From Methanolobus psychrophilus R15 (GTDB lineage: Archaea > Halobacteriota > Methanosarcinia > Methanosarcinales > Methanosarcinaceae): 64,000 bases of DNA. The stretch lies in the NCBI GenBank assembly GCA_000306725.1, contig CP003083.1, forward strand, positions 496,001 through 560,000. Direction: 5' to 3'. Under the pieces are notes generated by a model that saw nothing but the letters and a program-made list of their open reading frames with translations, made no database searches and was not told where the DNA came from. The position numbers and the translations under genes were made by a program. This document shows, in pieces, positions 1-8,392 of this stretch (positions within the stretch are counted from its first letter, which is position 1; each line of letters begins with the position of its first letter).

Positions 1-2
1 TA

Positions 3-1820
3 ACTGCAATTATTGGAGTAGCGGCCCCGCTGATATTCGGACAGGCAAACCTGGCCATGCTTGGCTCATACTTAGCCATTCCCATGATATTGGCTCCGCT
101 GATATATATCAGGCAGAAGAACAATGAATATCATTTCAGCGAGATAGATGACAAGTATTATAACCTGTTCCCTGCAGCCTTTTTCATGTTCCTGACAATA
201 TCGGTCATATTGCTTTATACCAGCTATGTAAGACCGTACAGCTACTATGCGGTCATCACTATCATGGCCACGTTAATACTGGTCCAGATCCTGTTATTCC
301 GAAGTAACACAAACAGGTCAATGCTAATACTGTTCCAGTCAAGCCTTTTATTGCTAGACCTCATCTGGGGTGTGAGCCTGAACTACTTTTTCTCTATCGA
401 GAGAACAGATTCCTTCTTCCACTCATGGATGGTCCAGATACTTGTGGAGGAAGGCGCCATTAATGAGCACTTCGACCTCTACAGGACATTTCCCCTGTGG
501 CATATATTGTGTGCCTCTTTTTACAAGATAGCTGCCCTGGATGTTGCGTTCTACAGGGCGACGTACCTGATAAACGGTATCATCTTTGCAGCCATCCCCC
601 CTGGAGCATACATTCTTTCAAAAAGGCTGTTCAAGGAGGAAAAAATAGCGCTTATTGCAGCTCTCTTTGTAACATTCTACCCGGACGTGCTCAAATACGG
701 GATAGCGGCCCTTGCAAGAAGCCCTATCTCCCTTTTAGGCCTGCTGCTTGTAGTTGCGCTGCTGTACCACAGGAGCTTGGCTGCTACACTGGTGGCCATT
801 GCAATGACGGTCTCTATCATCGTGTTCCACACAGTATCTATTCCTTTTGTGCTGGTGGTGCTGGCAGTACTGTTCGTGCTCCAGAAAATATACGGCGCCA
901 TGAACGAGCGGGAAATAGTCGACAGAGATTACCTAGTGTTTGCCTTTGTAGCAATGATATCGTATTGGATGTATATATCCCTGGGACTTTTTGTGACCCT
1001 CATAAGGAACATAACAGCTTCCGCACCTGATGAGATCACAGCGACCGGGGTATTCCTGGCGCCCATGAATGAGCTGTTCAACTATTTGCACTACTCGCCG
1101 CTCCTGTTCTTTTTGCTGATAGGAGCATTTGAAGCTTTGAGGAAAGATCACATCTCACAGACTGCAAAGGTCATATGCCTGGCAGGAGTGCTGTTCACCG
1201 TTGTGTCCTTCCCCGGGCCGAGTCTGCTCATTACAAAGCTTGGAGGTAACTTCAATATTGACAGGTTCGGAGAATATGTTTTCTTTATAATCACCATTGG
1301 CGTGTCCCTGGGATTCTACACTATCTATGCCAGGTCCAAAAAACCCCTTAAGAGCGCCCTGATAATCCTTTTCATGGTGCTGGTATTCCTGTCGGTGTCC
1401 AATGATTTTATTGCCTCGGACAATCCGATCGTGAAGCGACCATTCTATACGTTCTATCTTACTGAAGAAGAGGTGAACGGTTTCGATCATGCAGGCAATA
1501 CATCGAAAGGGTTTGTGATGTCAGATTTCGTTACAACCAGGTACATGGATGTCACCACTTACAGGGAGAGAAGCCATATACTGGAAGTGGACTCCCAGAA
1601 TATGAATTTCCTCCGAAGCGGCTCTTCTGATGTGATCCTGATACGCAAAGGAGAGCTTGAGGGAAGGCCACTGCGATTTCTGATCAGTGATGGGGGATTC
1701 GTAAAATGGCCCAGCCTTGGCGGAGCTTTGGAATATTATTATCCGGATAGCGAACTATGGCAATCCCTGGACAGTTACAGCAAGATATACGATTCCAGCA
1801 GTATTGCAACCTACATATGA
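3..1820 (+). CDS. Polytopic membrane protein, GT-C-like (5' end outside window)
   Basis: The reading frame is open back to position 3, so the Met at 57 is probably internal and the gene starts before the window. The visible part has about a dozen hydrophobic segments followed by a soluble C-terminal tail of about 110 residues. Counting from the Met at 57, an acidic motif D118-x-F-F-H122 follows an early membrane segment, and a P..HIL motif comes about 30 residues later. The same motif pair occurs in the 595-residue membrane protein at 33164-34951. An acidic residue in the first extracytoplasmic loop is typical of GT-C glycosyltransferases and oligosaccharide polymerases. I infer a role in assembling surface glycan or N-glycan, supported by the asparagine synthase and FemAB-like genes next to it. 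Exact family not assigned. Confidence 0.7.
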   Translation, partial: TAIIGVAAPLIFGQANLAMLGSYLAIPMILAPLIYIRQKNNEYHFSEIDDKYYNLFPAAFFMFLTISVILLYTSYVRPYSYYAVITIMATLILVQILLFRSNTNRSMLILFQSSLLLLDLIWGVSLNYFFSIERTDSFFHSWMVQILVEEGAINEHFDLYRTFPLWHILCASFYKIAALDVAFYRATYLINGIIFAAIPPGAYILSKRLFKEEKIALIAALFVTFYPDVLKYGIAALARSPISLLGLLLVVALLYHRSLAATLVAIAMTVSIIVFHTVSIPFVLVVLAVLFVLQKIYGAMNEREIVDRDYLVFAFVAMISYWMYISLGLFVTLIRNITASAPDEITATGVFLAPMNELFNYLHYSPLLFFLLIGAFEALRKDHISQTAKVICLAGVLFTVVSFPGPSLLITKLGGNFNIDRFGEYVFFIITIGVSLGFYTIYARSKKPLKSALIILFMVLVFLSVSNDFIASDNPIVKRPFYTFYLTEEEVNGFDHAGNTSKGFVMSDFVTTRYMDVTTYRERSHILEVDSQNMNFLRSGSSDVILIRKGELEGRPLRFLISDGGFVKWPSLGGALEYYYPDSELWQSLDSYSKIYDSSSIATYI

Positions 1821-1893
1821 TAAAAGTTCAGTGGGGAGAAAACGAAAATCAGATCTCATAGAAGCATTTACACTAATGTGGAACTGCAAACTC

Positions 1894-1901
1894 TTATAAA
1901 T
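1894..1901 (+). promoter_or_regulatory. TATA box for the asparagine synthase gene
   Basis: TTATAAAT lies 29 bases before the ATG at 1930. That is the usual archaeal spacing for a transcript that starts at or just before the start codon, so the message is probably leaderless or nearly so. No strong Shine-Dalgarno sequence precedes the ATG, which agrees. Confidence 0.5.
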
Positions 1902-1929
1902 AATCAAAAATAACATAGTGTGTGGTAAA

Positions 1930-3804
1930 ATGTGCGGGGTTACGGGATTTAATTGGGAAGGCAGATCACTGCTTCAGAAAATGTGTAAAGCCATCAAACA
2001 CAGGGGACCGGATTGGGAAGGGACCTATGTGGATAGTGATATCTCACTGGGACACAGGAGACTTGCAGTATTTGATATTTCAAAAAATGGTCATCAGCCC
2101 ATGTCCAGTGAAGATGGGAACCTCATATTGGTGTTCAATGGCAGGATATATAACTTTCCGGAACTCAGAGAGGAATTGATATCCAAAGGCCATCGGCTGG
2201 AAAACAAGAACGATGCTGAGCTCATACTCTGCTGCTACAGGGAATATGGCACAGACTGTGCCCGGCATTTAAACGGGATGTGGGCTTTCTGCATATATGA
2301 TAGGGTAAAAAGGACCCTTTTTTTGAGCCGGGACAGGTTTGGCATAAAGCCTTTATATTATTACTATGACGGCTCATCGTTCATCTTCGCGTCAGAGATA
2401 AAGGCCATTCTTGAGCATGACATACCCAGGAAGGAGAACAGGGAGATAATCTTTGATTACCTGTATTATAACCTGACAGATCATACGGAGGATACCTTTT
2501 TCAAGAGTATCAGAAGACTGATGCCAGGACACAATCTGCTATATGATCTTGCATCCGATAAAATGGAGATCAGCGAGTATTACGACCTGAGGTCAAGGGT
2601 CTCCATGACCGGCGTGGATTACGGGAAGATAAAAGAATTGTTCACCGATTCGGTCAAAAGAGCGATCGTTGCAGATGTGCCTGTGGGCAGCTGCCTGAGC
2701 GGGGGCGTTGATTCTTCATCAGTGGTCGTAACCATGAGAAAAATTGCCCCAAAGGCTGAGATAAAGACATTCTCCATGAGATTTCCCGGAAAGAACATCG
2801 ATGAAAGCGCATACCAGAAAGAGGTCAGCACAAAGATGAACGCGCTCAACTACTCCGTCACTCCGGCGCCAGATGAGCTCATGCGGGACCTTAAGGACCT
2901 GTTCATGGCCCAGGAGGAGCCCTTCAGCGGAACAAGCGTATACGGGCAATACCGGGTCATGAAGCTTGCAAAGGATAACGGCATCAAGGTACTGCTGGAC
3001 GGGCAGGGTGCCGATCAGGTCCTTTCGGGAAGCAGTTATTTTAACGGGTATTATTACTATGAGCTGCTCAGAAGGCTGGACATAGTTGACCTGCTAAGGG
3101 AAGCAACCCAGAGCTACCAAAAGTCCAAATGCCTTTCCCCGCTGATGTACCTGTTCCTGCGCGTGGCCCCGACGAATATAAAGAGGTCCCTTTATAATCA
3201 CCATAAGGTGCCGTACCTGTCCAGGAGTTTCATTAAGGAGAACGAACACCGCAAGGATACGAGATGGTACCTTTCCTCACTGGATGAGGCGGTTTGCGGC
3301 AGCGTCAGTATGTATGCACTGCCTCATCTGCTGAGGTTCCTGGACAAGAATTCGATGAACTTTTCAGTGGAGTCCAGGGTCCCTTTCCTGGATCACAGGC
3401 TGGTTGAGTACCTGCTTTCCATACCTTCCGAAGAGCGCATCAATAAAGGGGTCACAAAATACGCATTCCGCAAGGCGATGGAAGGAGAAGTCCCGGAAAG
3501 TGTGCTTGCACGCCATGACAAGATAGGATTTGCAACCCCAGAGGAGAGCTGGCTGAGCGATAAGGCGGTCAAGGACTTCGTTTACAGTATCATAGACTCA
3601 GAGAACTTTAAAGCACGGGATTTCTGGAACTGGAAGCTGGTGAAGGAAATGTTCATAAAGCTTCATTGCGGCGAATCCCAGGGGATATTTGTCGGGACCG
3701 AGATATGGAGATGCATATCTGTCGAATTATGGATGCGGATGTTCATCGAACAGCAGGAGTTCATGCCCCGTAAAGATAAGAACAGCATTGCACTGTGCGT
3801 GTAA
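1930..3804 (+). CDS. asnB: Asparagine synthase (glutamine-hydrolysing), AsnB type
   Basis: Class II glutamine amidotransferase fused to an asparagine synthetase domain, 624 residues, cytosolic. It would move ammonia from glutamine to aspartate or to an acid group on a sugar or peptide. The start at 1930 is chosen over an upstream GTG at 1918 because it puts Cys at residue 2, where the N-terminal nucleophile must be after Met removal. The PP-loop SGGVDSSS is at residues 257-264, and HRRLA and NDAE glutaminase motifs are present. In the usual FNGEIYN motif the Glu is replaced by Arg72 (FNGRIYN); that Glu normally contacts the glutamine amino group. AsnB paralogues in glycan clusters often amidate uronic acids, which fits the neighbours but is inference. 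Confidence 0.9.
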   Translation: MCGVTGFNWEGRSLLQKMCKAIKHRGPDWEGTYVDSDISLGHRRLAVFDISKNGHQPMSSEDGNLILVFNGRIYNFPELREELISKGHRLENKNDAELILCCYREYGTDCARHLNGMWAFCIYDRVKRTLFLSRDRFGIKPLYYYYDGSSFIFASEIKAILEHDIPRKENREIIFDYLYYNLTDHTEDTFFKSIRRLMPGHNLLYDLASDKMEISEYYDLRSRVSMTGVDYGKIKELFTDSVKRAIVADVPVGSCLSGGVDSSSVVVTMRKIAPKAEIKTFSMRFPGKNIDESAYQKEVSTKMNALNYSVTPAPDELMRDLKDLFMAQEEPFSGTSVYGQYRVMKLAKDNGIKVLLDGQGADQVLSGSSYFNGYYYYELLRRLDIVDLLREATQSYQKSKCLSPLMYLFLRVAPTNIKRSLYNHHKVPYLSRSFIKENEHRKDTRWYLSSLDEAVCGSVSMYALPHLLRFLDKNSMNFSVESRVPFLDHRLVEYLLSIPSEERINKGVTKYAFRKAMEGEVPESVLARHDKIGFATPEESWLSDKAVKDFVYSIIDSENFKARDFWNWKLVKEMFIKLHCGESQGIFVGTEIWRCISVELWMRMFIEQQEFMPRKDKNSIALCV

Positions 3805-3838
3805 ATAGAATATGGGAGGCGGATGCATTTGGGATAAA

Positions 3839-3870
3839 GGCCTGCAATGCCCAAAAATGTCTTGCAGGCC
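3839..3870. terminator. Bidirectional hairpin terminator between convergent genes
   Basis: A perfect 9-bp stem, GGCCTGCAA with TTGCAGGCC, closes a 14-base loop. It sits between the stop of asnB at 3804 and the stop of the opposing gene at 3877, followed on the minus-strand gene's side by sequence rich in A/T. Position and symmetry suggest it ends both transcripts. Confidence 0.55.
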
Positions 3871-3876
3871 GTAGCA

Positions 3877-4890
3877 TCACATTAATCCGCTGCTTTTTTT
3901 ATACACGTTCATGTAGACCCACTCGGCCATAGCTCCTATGTTCCTGCGCCTGAAAACCCTGTAATTGGTTTCAAGGGAAGGATTAAAGCGCGATTTGAAT
4001 GTGCAGAGCCGCCGGGTGTCAGCACCGCCTATTTCAAATACACTGTTTGTATCTTTAGCTATTTTGATAAGCTCCCAGAATACCAGATCGTTCACCGGCA
4101 GGCTTACGTCCGGTTTGGGGGTGCCCATCCATGAGATGACCTTGCCTTTATAGATTATGGCAAGACTGGACCCTAGTATATTACTGTCCTCATCATACAC
4201 ATAATATAGCCTGATGTTATCGGGATATAGCCTGAGCAGGTCCCCCAGATACTCCATGCTTATAATAGGGAACCTGATGCCCTGCTCCTCATACCTTTTG
4301 GACAGTATCTCATAGAATGGTTCAAGGTCCGTGCTCTCCTTTATTTCCATGTCGAACTTGTTGTCTATTATCTTTTTTATTGCGCTCCTTGTAGAGCGGC
4401 TGAACTCCTTGAGTATTTCCTCCAGGGGAGCGTCTGTGGGGAGATAATATGTGAATAGCGGTTCTATGGAATAATTGTTCCATTTGAACTCCCTCACGTC
4501 AATGAAGGACGGGATCACCTGTATCGATACATAGATGGGCGAGAGCTCATCGAGCTTTCCTGTAAGCTCCAGGATGACTTCCCGCATGCGGACCTCCTTA
4601 CCATTCTGTGTGAGGGTATCATATTCTTCTCCCATCACAAAGCCCATGTAAGGCACTCCCGTGCGCGGGGGCGGAGAAAGTATTACGTTGACCCCATAGT
4701 TGGTCTTCAGGAAGACCGGGAATATGCATACCAGTTTGTCCTTTGCATACATGCCGTATGGAAGCAGGGTGTAACCCGTATGCTTCTCGATCGTTTCCAG
4801 AAAGCCCCATTTATGAAAAATAGTTCCATACGGACTGCTGTCGATGAAATCATCCCATATTTTGGAATCATCTATAATCAATACTTGCAT
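3877..4890 (-). CDS. FemAB / GNAT-type acyltransferase (BioF2-like domain)
   Basis: A 337-residue cytosolic protein. The N-terminal WDDFIDSSPYGTIFHKWGFL and the central STRSAIKKI and YYVYDEDSNILGSSLAIIYKGK stretches resemble the Acetyltransf_6/FemAB-like family, which transfers aminoacyl or acyl groups from tRNA or CoA to peptidoglycan or sugar amines. The reading frame runs on to 4929, but the Met at 4890 is preceded by GGGAGGGG five bases upstream, a clear ribosome site, so that start is used. It converges with asnB and lies at the edge of a glycan locus, so modification of an amino sugar in a surface glycan is likely. Substrate not predictable. Confidence 0.7.
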   Translation of the reverse strand: MQVLIIDDSKIWDDFIDSSPYGTIFHKWGFLETIEKHTGYTLLPYGMYAKDKLVCIFPVFLKTNYGVNVILSPPPRTGVPYMGFVMGEEYDTLTQNGKEVRMREVILELTGKLDELSPIYVSIQVIPSFIDVREFKWNNYSIEPLFTYYLPTDAPLEEILKEFSRSTRSAIKKIIDNKFDMEIKESTDLEPFYEILSKRYEEQGIRFPIISMEYLGDLLRLYPDNIRLYYVYDEDSNILGSSLAIIYKGKVISWMGTPKPDVSLPVNDLVFWELIKIAKDTNSVFEIGGADTRRLCTFKSRFNPSLETNYRVFRRRNIGAMAEWVYMNVYKKSSGLM

Positions 4891-5261
4891 TATTCCCCTC
4901 CCGATATTCAACTGAAGCAACACTTGCATTCAGCTAATGAAACACCCGGCGCCTAAAGGCCACCCCAAAGCCTGTCAGGCCGGGCACTGTTTGGCAATAG
5001 CTCCTGAAACAACTGTCCAGTTATAACTTAAAGATGTGCGCCATTCCTTTTATACTTTCTTTATATGAGTATTCGCTTAATATCTTTTTGAATTAAGGTT
5101 CTCTGACAAACTTACAGAGGCACAGGGAACATGGGTTTCAAGAGCAACACCAAAAACAGTTCGGATCGTCAGAAGTGCATAATTCTTGAGAACCAGCCTA
5201 AGAAAACTTTTATCTGCCTTGAAGGCAGAGTTTGATCATGTGTTAGTGATGAGGGAGCCCA
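4891..5261. other. Divergent intergenic region
   Basis: About 370 bases between two divergently read genes. It holds TATA-like tracts TTTTATAC and TTTATATGA near 5048-5068 that could serve either direction, and a short palindrome at 5214-5230 described separately. No coding sequence, RNA gene or repeat shared with the rest of the window was recognised here. Confidence 0.4.
5214..5230 (+). promoter_or_regulatory. Palindrome in the leader of the TspO-like gene
   Basis: TCTGCCTT-G-AAGGCAGA is a perfect 8-bp inverted repeat around one central base, ending 31 bases before the ATG at 5262. It could be an operator for a dimeric regulator or a small RNA hairpin. A ribosome site GGGAG follows at about 5252. 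Function is inferred from symmetry and position only. Confidence 0.4.
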
Positions 5262-6056
5262 ATGGAACAAAGAACCACATTGATCAAGATCGTAGTGGCA
5301 GTGACCTTTCTGGCCATGGTCATTACAAATTCACTTGCCAATATCCTGCCTATAAACAATGTCACAGCAGACCAGGTATCTGACTCCTTTCCAAACCTCT
5401 TTGCTCCTGCAGGGCTGACCTTTTCAATATGGGGACTCATATATCTGCTGCTTGCGGGATATACCCTTTACCATATCGGTTTTTTCCGGGAATCCAAGAA
5501 TAGCCCCAAGACCGAGCTGTTCAATAGGATCGGGATATTGTTCGCTGTATCCTCAATAGCAAATACCGCCTGGGTTCTCGCATGGCATAATTATATGATA
5601 CCCTTGTCCCTTTTGCTGATAGTTGTAATACTTGTTTGCCTGATACTCATAAATCAACTGACACTCAAGGAAAGGCTCACTGGAAGGGACTATCTTTTCA
5701 TCAGGCTTCCTTTTAGCATCTACTTTGGGTGGATAACGATCGCAACCATCGCTAATGTGACCGTGCTTCTTGTGAGCATCGGATGGGGAGGTTTCGGTTT
5801 AGCTGAGACCACCTGGACCGTTGTGGTGCTTGCCGTGGGGCTTATCATCGCAGTAGCAACAATGATAAGGAACAGAGATATCGCTTACGGACTTGTCATT
5901 GTGTGGGCATATGCAGGAATTCTGCTGCGGCACATATCGCCTGAGGGTTTCGGAGGCCAGTATCCTGTGGTAATTGCCACAGTGTTGATCTGCATCGCCT
6001 TATTGCTTCTTGCTCAAGCATATCTTCTGACCTCAAAAAGGAAAGGGACGGTATAA
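5262..6056 (+). CDS. TspO/MBR-related membrane protein
   Basis: A 264-residue integral membrane protein with about seven hydrophobic segments. The FAPAGLTFSIWGLIYLLL segment near residue 45 matches the signature of the long TspO/MBR-related (tryptophan-rich sensory) family; classic TspO proteins are about 160 residues with five segments, so this belongs to the longer branch. Classic members bind porphyrins or other hydrophobic ligands; the function of long archaeal members is not known to me. It is expressed alone from the divergent region upstream and converges with the SIMPL-domain gene. Confidence 0.65.
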   Translation: MEQRTTLIKIVVAVTFLAMVITNSLANILPINNVTADQVSDSFPNLFAPAGLTFSIWGLIYLLLAGYTLYHIGFFRESKNSPKTELFNRIGILFAVSSIANTAWVLAWHNYMIPLSLLLIVVILVCLILINQLTLKERLTGRDYLFIRLPFSIYFGWITIATIANVTVLLVSIGWGGFGLAETTWTVVVLAVGLIIAVATMIRNRDIAYGLVIVWAYAGILLRHISPEGFGGQYPVVIATVLICIALLLLAQAYLLTSKRKGTV

Positions 6057-6173
6057 GCATTTTCAGATCAGCCGCTGCAGCAGGGTGCAATCTGCATTGA
6101 CAGGACGTGCCGCCTGGGGCGGGATCGATGCACCGGCTCATTATATGTGCAGGAGCTGGTGGCAAAAAAAGAA

Positions 6174-6191
6174 AAGGGAGAGCTCTCCCTT
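6174..6191. terminator. Palindromic terminator between TspO-like and SIMPL genes
   Basis: AAGGGAGAG followed directly by CTCTCCCTT forms a perfect 18-base palindrome that overlaps the stop codon of the minus-strand SIMPL gene and lies after the plus-strand TspO-like gene. It follows an A-rich tract. It is a likely shared terminator for the converging genes. Confidence 0.45.
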
Positions 6192-6972
6192 AATTGATGA
6201 TATAGGTGACGTACACAGACAGCGAGACCCTGGTCTCTCCCGGTTCTACGGGAGTGGCTCCAGCTGCCTGATCCATTGCTGCTTCCATCCTGTCGTAGTA
6301 TACATTGGGCTGACTACTGTCACTTATGGACGAGCTCTGTACCCCAACTATACTGACACCCAGGCTGTCGGCAAGCATGTCGGCCTTGGTTGATGCGTCG
6401 GCAACGGCTTCATTGATCAACTCTTCTCGCATCTCCTTTTGCTTATCCTCGGATACTGTGAACTGGATCCCTCCTATCTGGTTCGCACCTGCAGCTGCAG
6501 ACCTGTCAATGATCTGGCTCAGGATCTCGAGCTTTGTAGTGGTCACCTGCACATTGTTGGAGGCCGAATATCCTTCAATGGTGGCCTTTCCATCATAGTT
6601 GTATACCGGGTACACGGAAACGTATGATGTCTGTATCTCCCCGTCCTCCAGTCCAAGTTGCTTGAGCTCGTCAACTATGTTGCTCATGATGGCTGCATTC
6701 TGTTGAGATGCTACACTGGAGTTCTGAGCCTGGATAACAACACCAATGCTCAGTTGAGCGGTATCGGGTGTGACCATCTGTTCTGCTTTTCCGGTCATCT
6801 GGATCGTACTTTCTGTTTCCTTTGAATATGCTGCCTGTGAATTGGCATAAGCCGTTGTCGCCATCAGCACCACAACGATCGTCAGTGCGATGATGATATA
6901 GAACGGCATATTACTGTTATTTTCCTGTGACAACTTTTTCTTCCTCCTGTTAATGGATGTTGTATACGGCAT
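6190..6972 (-). CDS. SIMPL (DUF541) domain protein, membrane-anchored
   Basis: A 260-residue protein with an N-terminal signal-anchor (about residues 22-42, MPFYIIIALTIVVVLMATTA) followed by a SIMPL/DUF541 domain: GKAEQMVTPDTAQLSIGV, the YSASNNVQVTT segment and AVADASTKADMLADSLGV are hallmarks of the family. The bulk should lie outside the cytoplasmic membrane. Bacterial homologues form ring-like oligomers or act in oxidative stress; the archaeal role is unknown. The ATG at 6972 has AGGT about five bases upstream; an internal Met at 6909 would also keep the signal segment. Confidence 0.85.
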   Translation of the reverse strand: MPYTTSINRRKKKLSQENNSNMPFYIIIALTIVVVLMATTAYANSQAAYSKETESTIQMTGKAEQMVTPDTAQLSIGVVIQAQNSSVASQQNAAIMSNIVDELKQLGLEDGEIQTSYVSVYPVYNYDGKATIEGYSASNNVQVTTTKLEILSQIIDRSAAAGANQIGGIQFTVSEDKQKEMREELINEAVADASTKADMLADSLGVSIVGVQSSSISDSSQPNVYYDRMEAAMDQAAGATPVEPGETRVSLSVYVTYIIN

Positions 6973-7069
6973 ATAGGTACCTGCACATATTAAATAATTG
7001 TCTAAACTTCAACCCGGCTCGCAGTTATCTTTGCGGTAAATGAAGTCCAGAACATGTTCATCTGCCTGT

Positions 7070-8008
7070 TCAGTTGGCTATGGACAGGAGAACAAGCAGT
7101 ATCACAAATCGCACAAGTACATTTATGCCGGTCGAGAAGGTCACGATACCTATGCCCGTTTTTGCACCGAATATGGAGACATACCTGGGCAGCAGGCTTC
7201 GGATGCTGAATATGGGGAGCATGAACATGCTTCCAAGCATGAGTATTATCATGGCCTGTTGTGGTAATATGACGTTGTTGTTTAACATCGGTCCAAGCAG
7301 GGAGATCCCAAGTACGGGGCTTGCAACAAAACTTGTAAGGGGTACTATGCTTTCAGGCGGGATGCCGAAAATGTCTGCAAGAGGCAGGACACTGAAAATT
7401 TCAAAGGCACCTCTGTCCTGCAGGTAGAACACCAATGTTGTCATGGCGAGATAGATAACGGCAATCCTCGTGAAAAGTTCCTTGTTCTTGGTCAACGAGT
7501 TTTTGGCCGCTTCTTTAAGGGTTGACTTTTTGTCATCGATCGTTTCCTCGAACTTACAGGGGTTCTTCTTCAGGAGCAACTTGCTAAGGACAACGATCGT
7601 GGTAATTTTTACGACACCTGTCAGTATGAACACCATGACATAGAAGCCTCCAACCACCGGGCCAAGAGCAGGCAGTACTATGGGTATCTGGTATGTGAGT
7701 ATCCCCCTGATGTATGCAGGTGTGGTGTTCAGTGCAGCACAAAGGATCGTCTCTTTGTTATTTATGCAGCCGGTGTCGCGGAACTTGACCACCATGGTAT
7801 TGGCTGCGACAGTTGAGCCCATTGATACCATAAATGAAGAGGCGCATGTGTCCGGAAGATTTGTGAACCTGAACAGGGGACTTGCAAAACGCGATAGTTT
7901 CTGCATCAGGCCCAGCTCAATAAGGACACCGGTCCCAAACAGTCCTATGAAGATCACTATCAGGATGGGGATAGCAAAACCAAGGGCACTGATAAGGACC
8001 GAGAACAT
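7070..8008 (-). CDS. Nucleoside recognition (GATE) domain membrane protein
   Basis: A 312-residue membrane protein with about eight hydrophobic segments and the nucleoside-recognition GATE pattern in two halves: the first has FTNLPDTCASSFMVSMGSTV and NTTPAYIRGILTYQIPI, the second FGIPPESIVPLTSFVASPVL. Related proteins gate small-molecule or ion movement (spore maturation proteins SpmA/SpmB, concentrative nucleoside carriers), but the substrate here is unknown. It lies 97 bases downstream of the SIMPL gene on the same strand. A deleted, partial second copy of this gene and its upstream flank occurs at 10863-11148. Confidence 0.8.
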   Translation of the reverse strand: MFSVLISALGFAIPILIVIFIGLFGTGVLIELGLMQKLSRFASPLFRFTNLPDTCASSFMVSMGSTVAANTMVVKFRDTGCINNKETILCAALNTTPAYIRGILTYQIPIVLPALGPVVGGFYVMVFILTGVVKITTIVVLSKLLLKKNPCKFEETIDDKKSTLKEAAKNSLTKNKELFTRIAVIYLAMTTLVFYLQDRGAFEIFSVLPLADIFGIPPESIVPLTSFVASPVLGISLLGPMLNNNVILPQQAMIILMLGSMFMLPIFSIRSLLPRYVSIFGAKTGIGIVTFSTGINVLVRFVILLVLLSIAN

Positions 8009-8203
8009 AGTTCAAGGTTGAAGGCGGAACTAAATTAAGATATCTCTTTTGAAGTAAGTGCCCTGGGAAATTGGATGGTGCAGGCTACCCCCAACCCCTG
8101 TTAATACAAAACTTGTTAAGTACTTTACAATCATCTGTTTATATAATTCAAGCAAAATTAAAAACATTTATATCTACATACTATATTTTTAAAGGTGGTA
8201 CGT

Positions 8204-8311
8204 ATGAATGATCACGCAACTTCAGACACTGTAAGAATATTGATTGTTGTGTTTACATTCCTCATGATGATGATAGCTGTTGTTGTGGGTGCCGGTATTG
8301 TGGGGACCTAA
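8204..8311 (+). CDS. Small single-span membrane protein (35 residues)
   Basis: A short reading frame that starts MNDHATSDTVRI and then is almost wholly hydrophobic to VVGAGIVGT. GGTGG lies just upstream of the ATG, and a TATA-like TTTATATCT stands about 30 bases before it, so it has its own promoter and ribosome site. The N-terminal polar dozen residues plus one helix resembles the N-terminal segment of archaeal pilins, but it is too short for a pilin and I do not assign that. Possibly a membrane microprotein. Confidence rests on the signals, not on homology. Confidence 0.5.
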   Translation: MNDHATSDTVRILIVVFTFLMMMIAVVVGAGIVGT

Positions 8312-8392
8312 CACCTCAATTCCCTGTCGCTTCGCTCTGAGGAGGGGAATCTCCCACCTCATAGTTAAATATCTGAAACCCTATCTGTTATT

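Noticed and set aside
8312-8350. Terminator hairpin after the microprotein gene
   Set aside because: CCTCA/TGAGG and ATTCCC/GGGAAT can each pair but cross each other, so no simple stem-loop forms; too weak to call.
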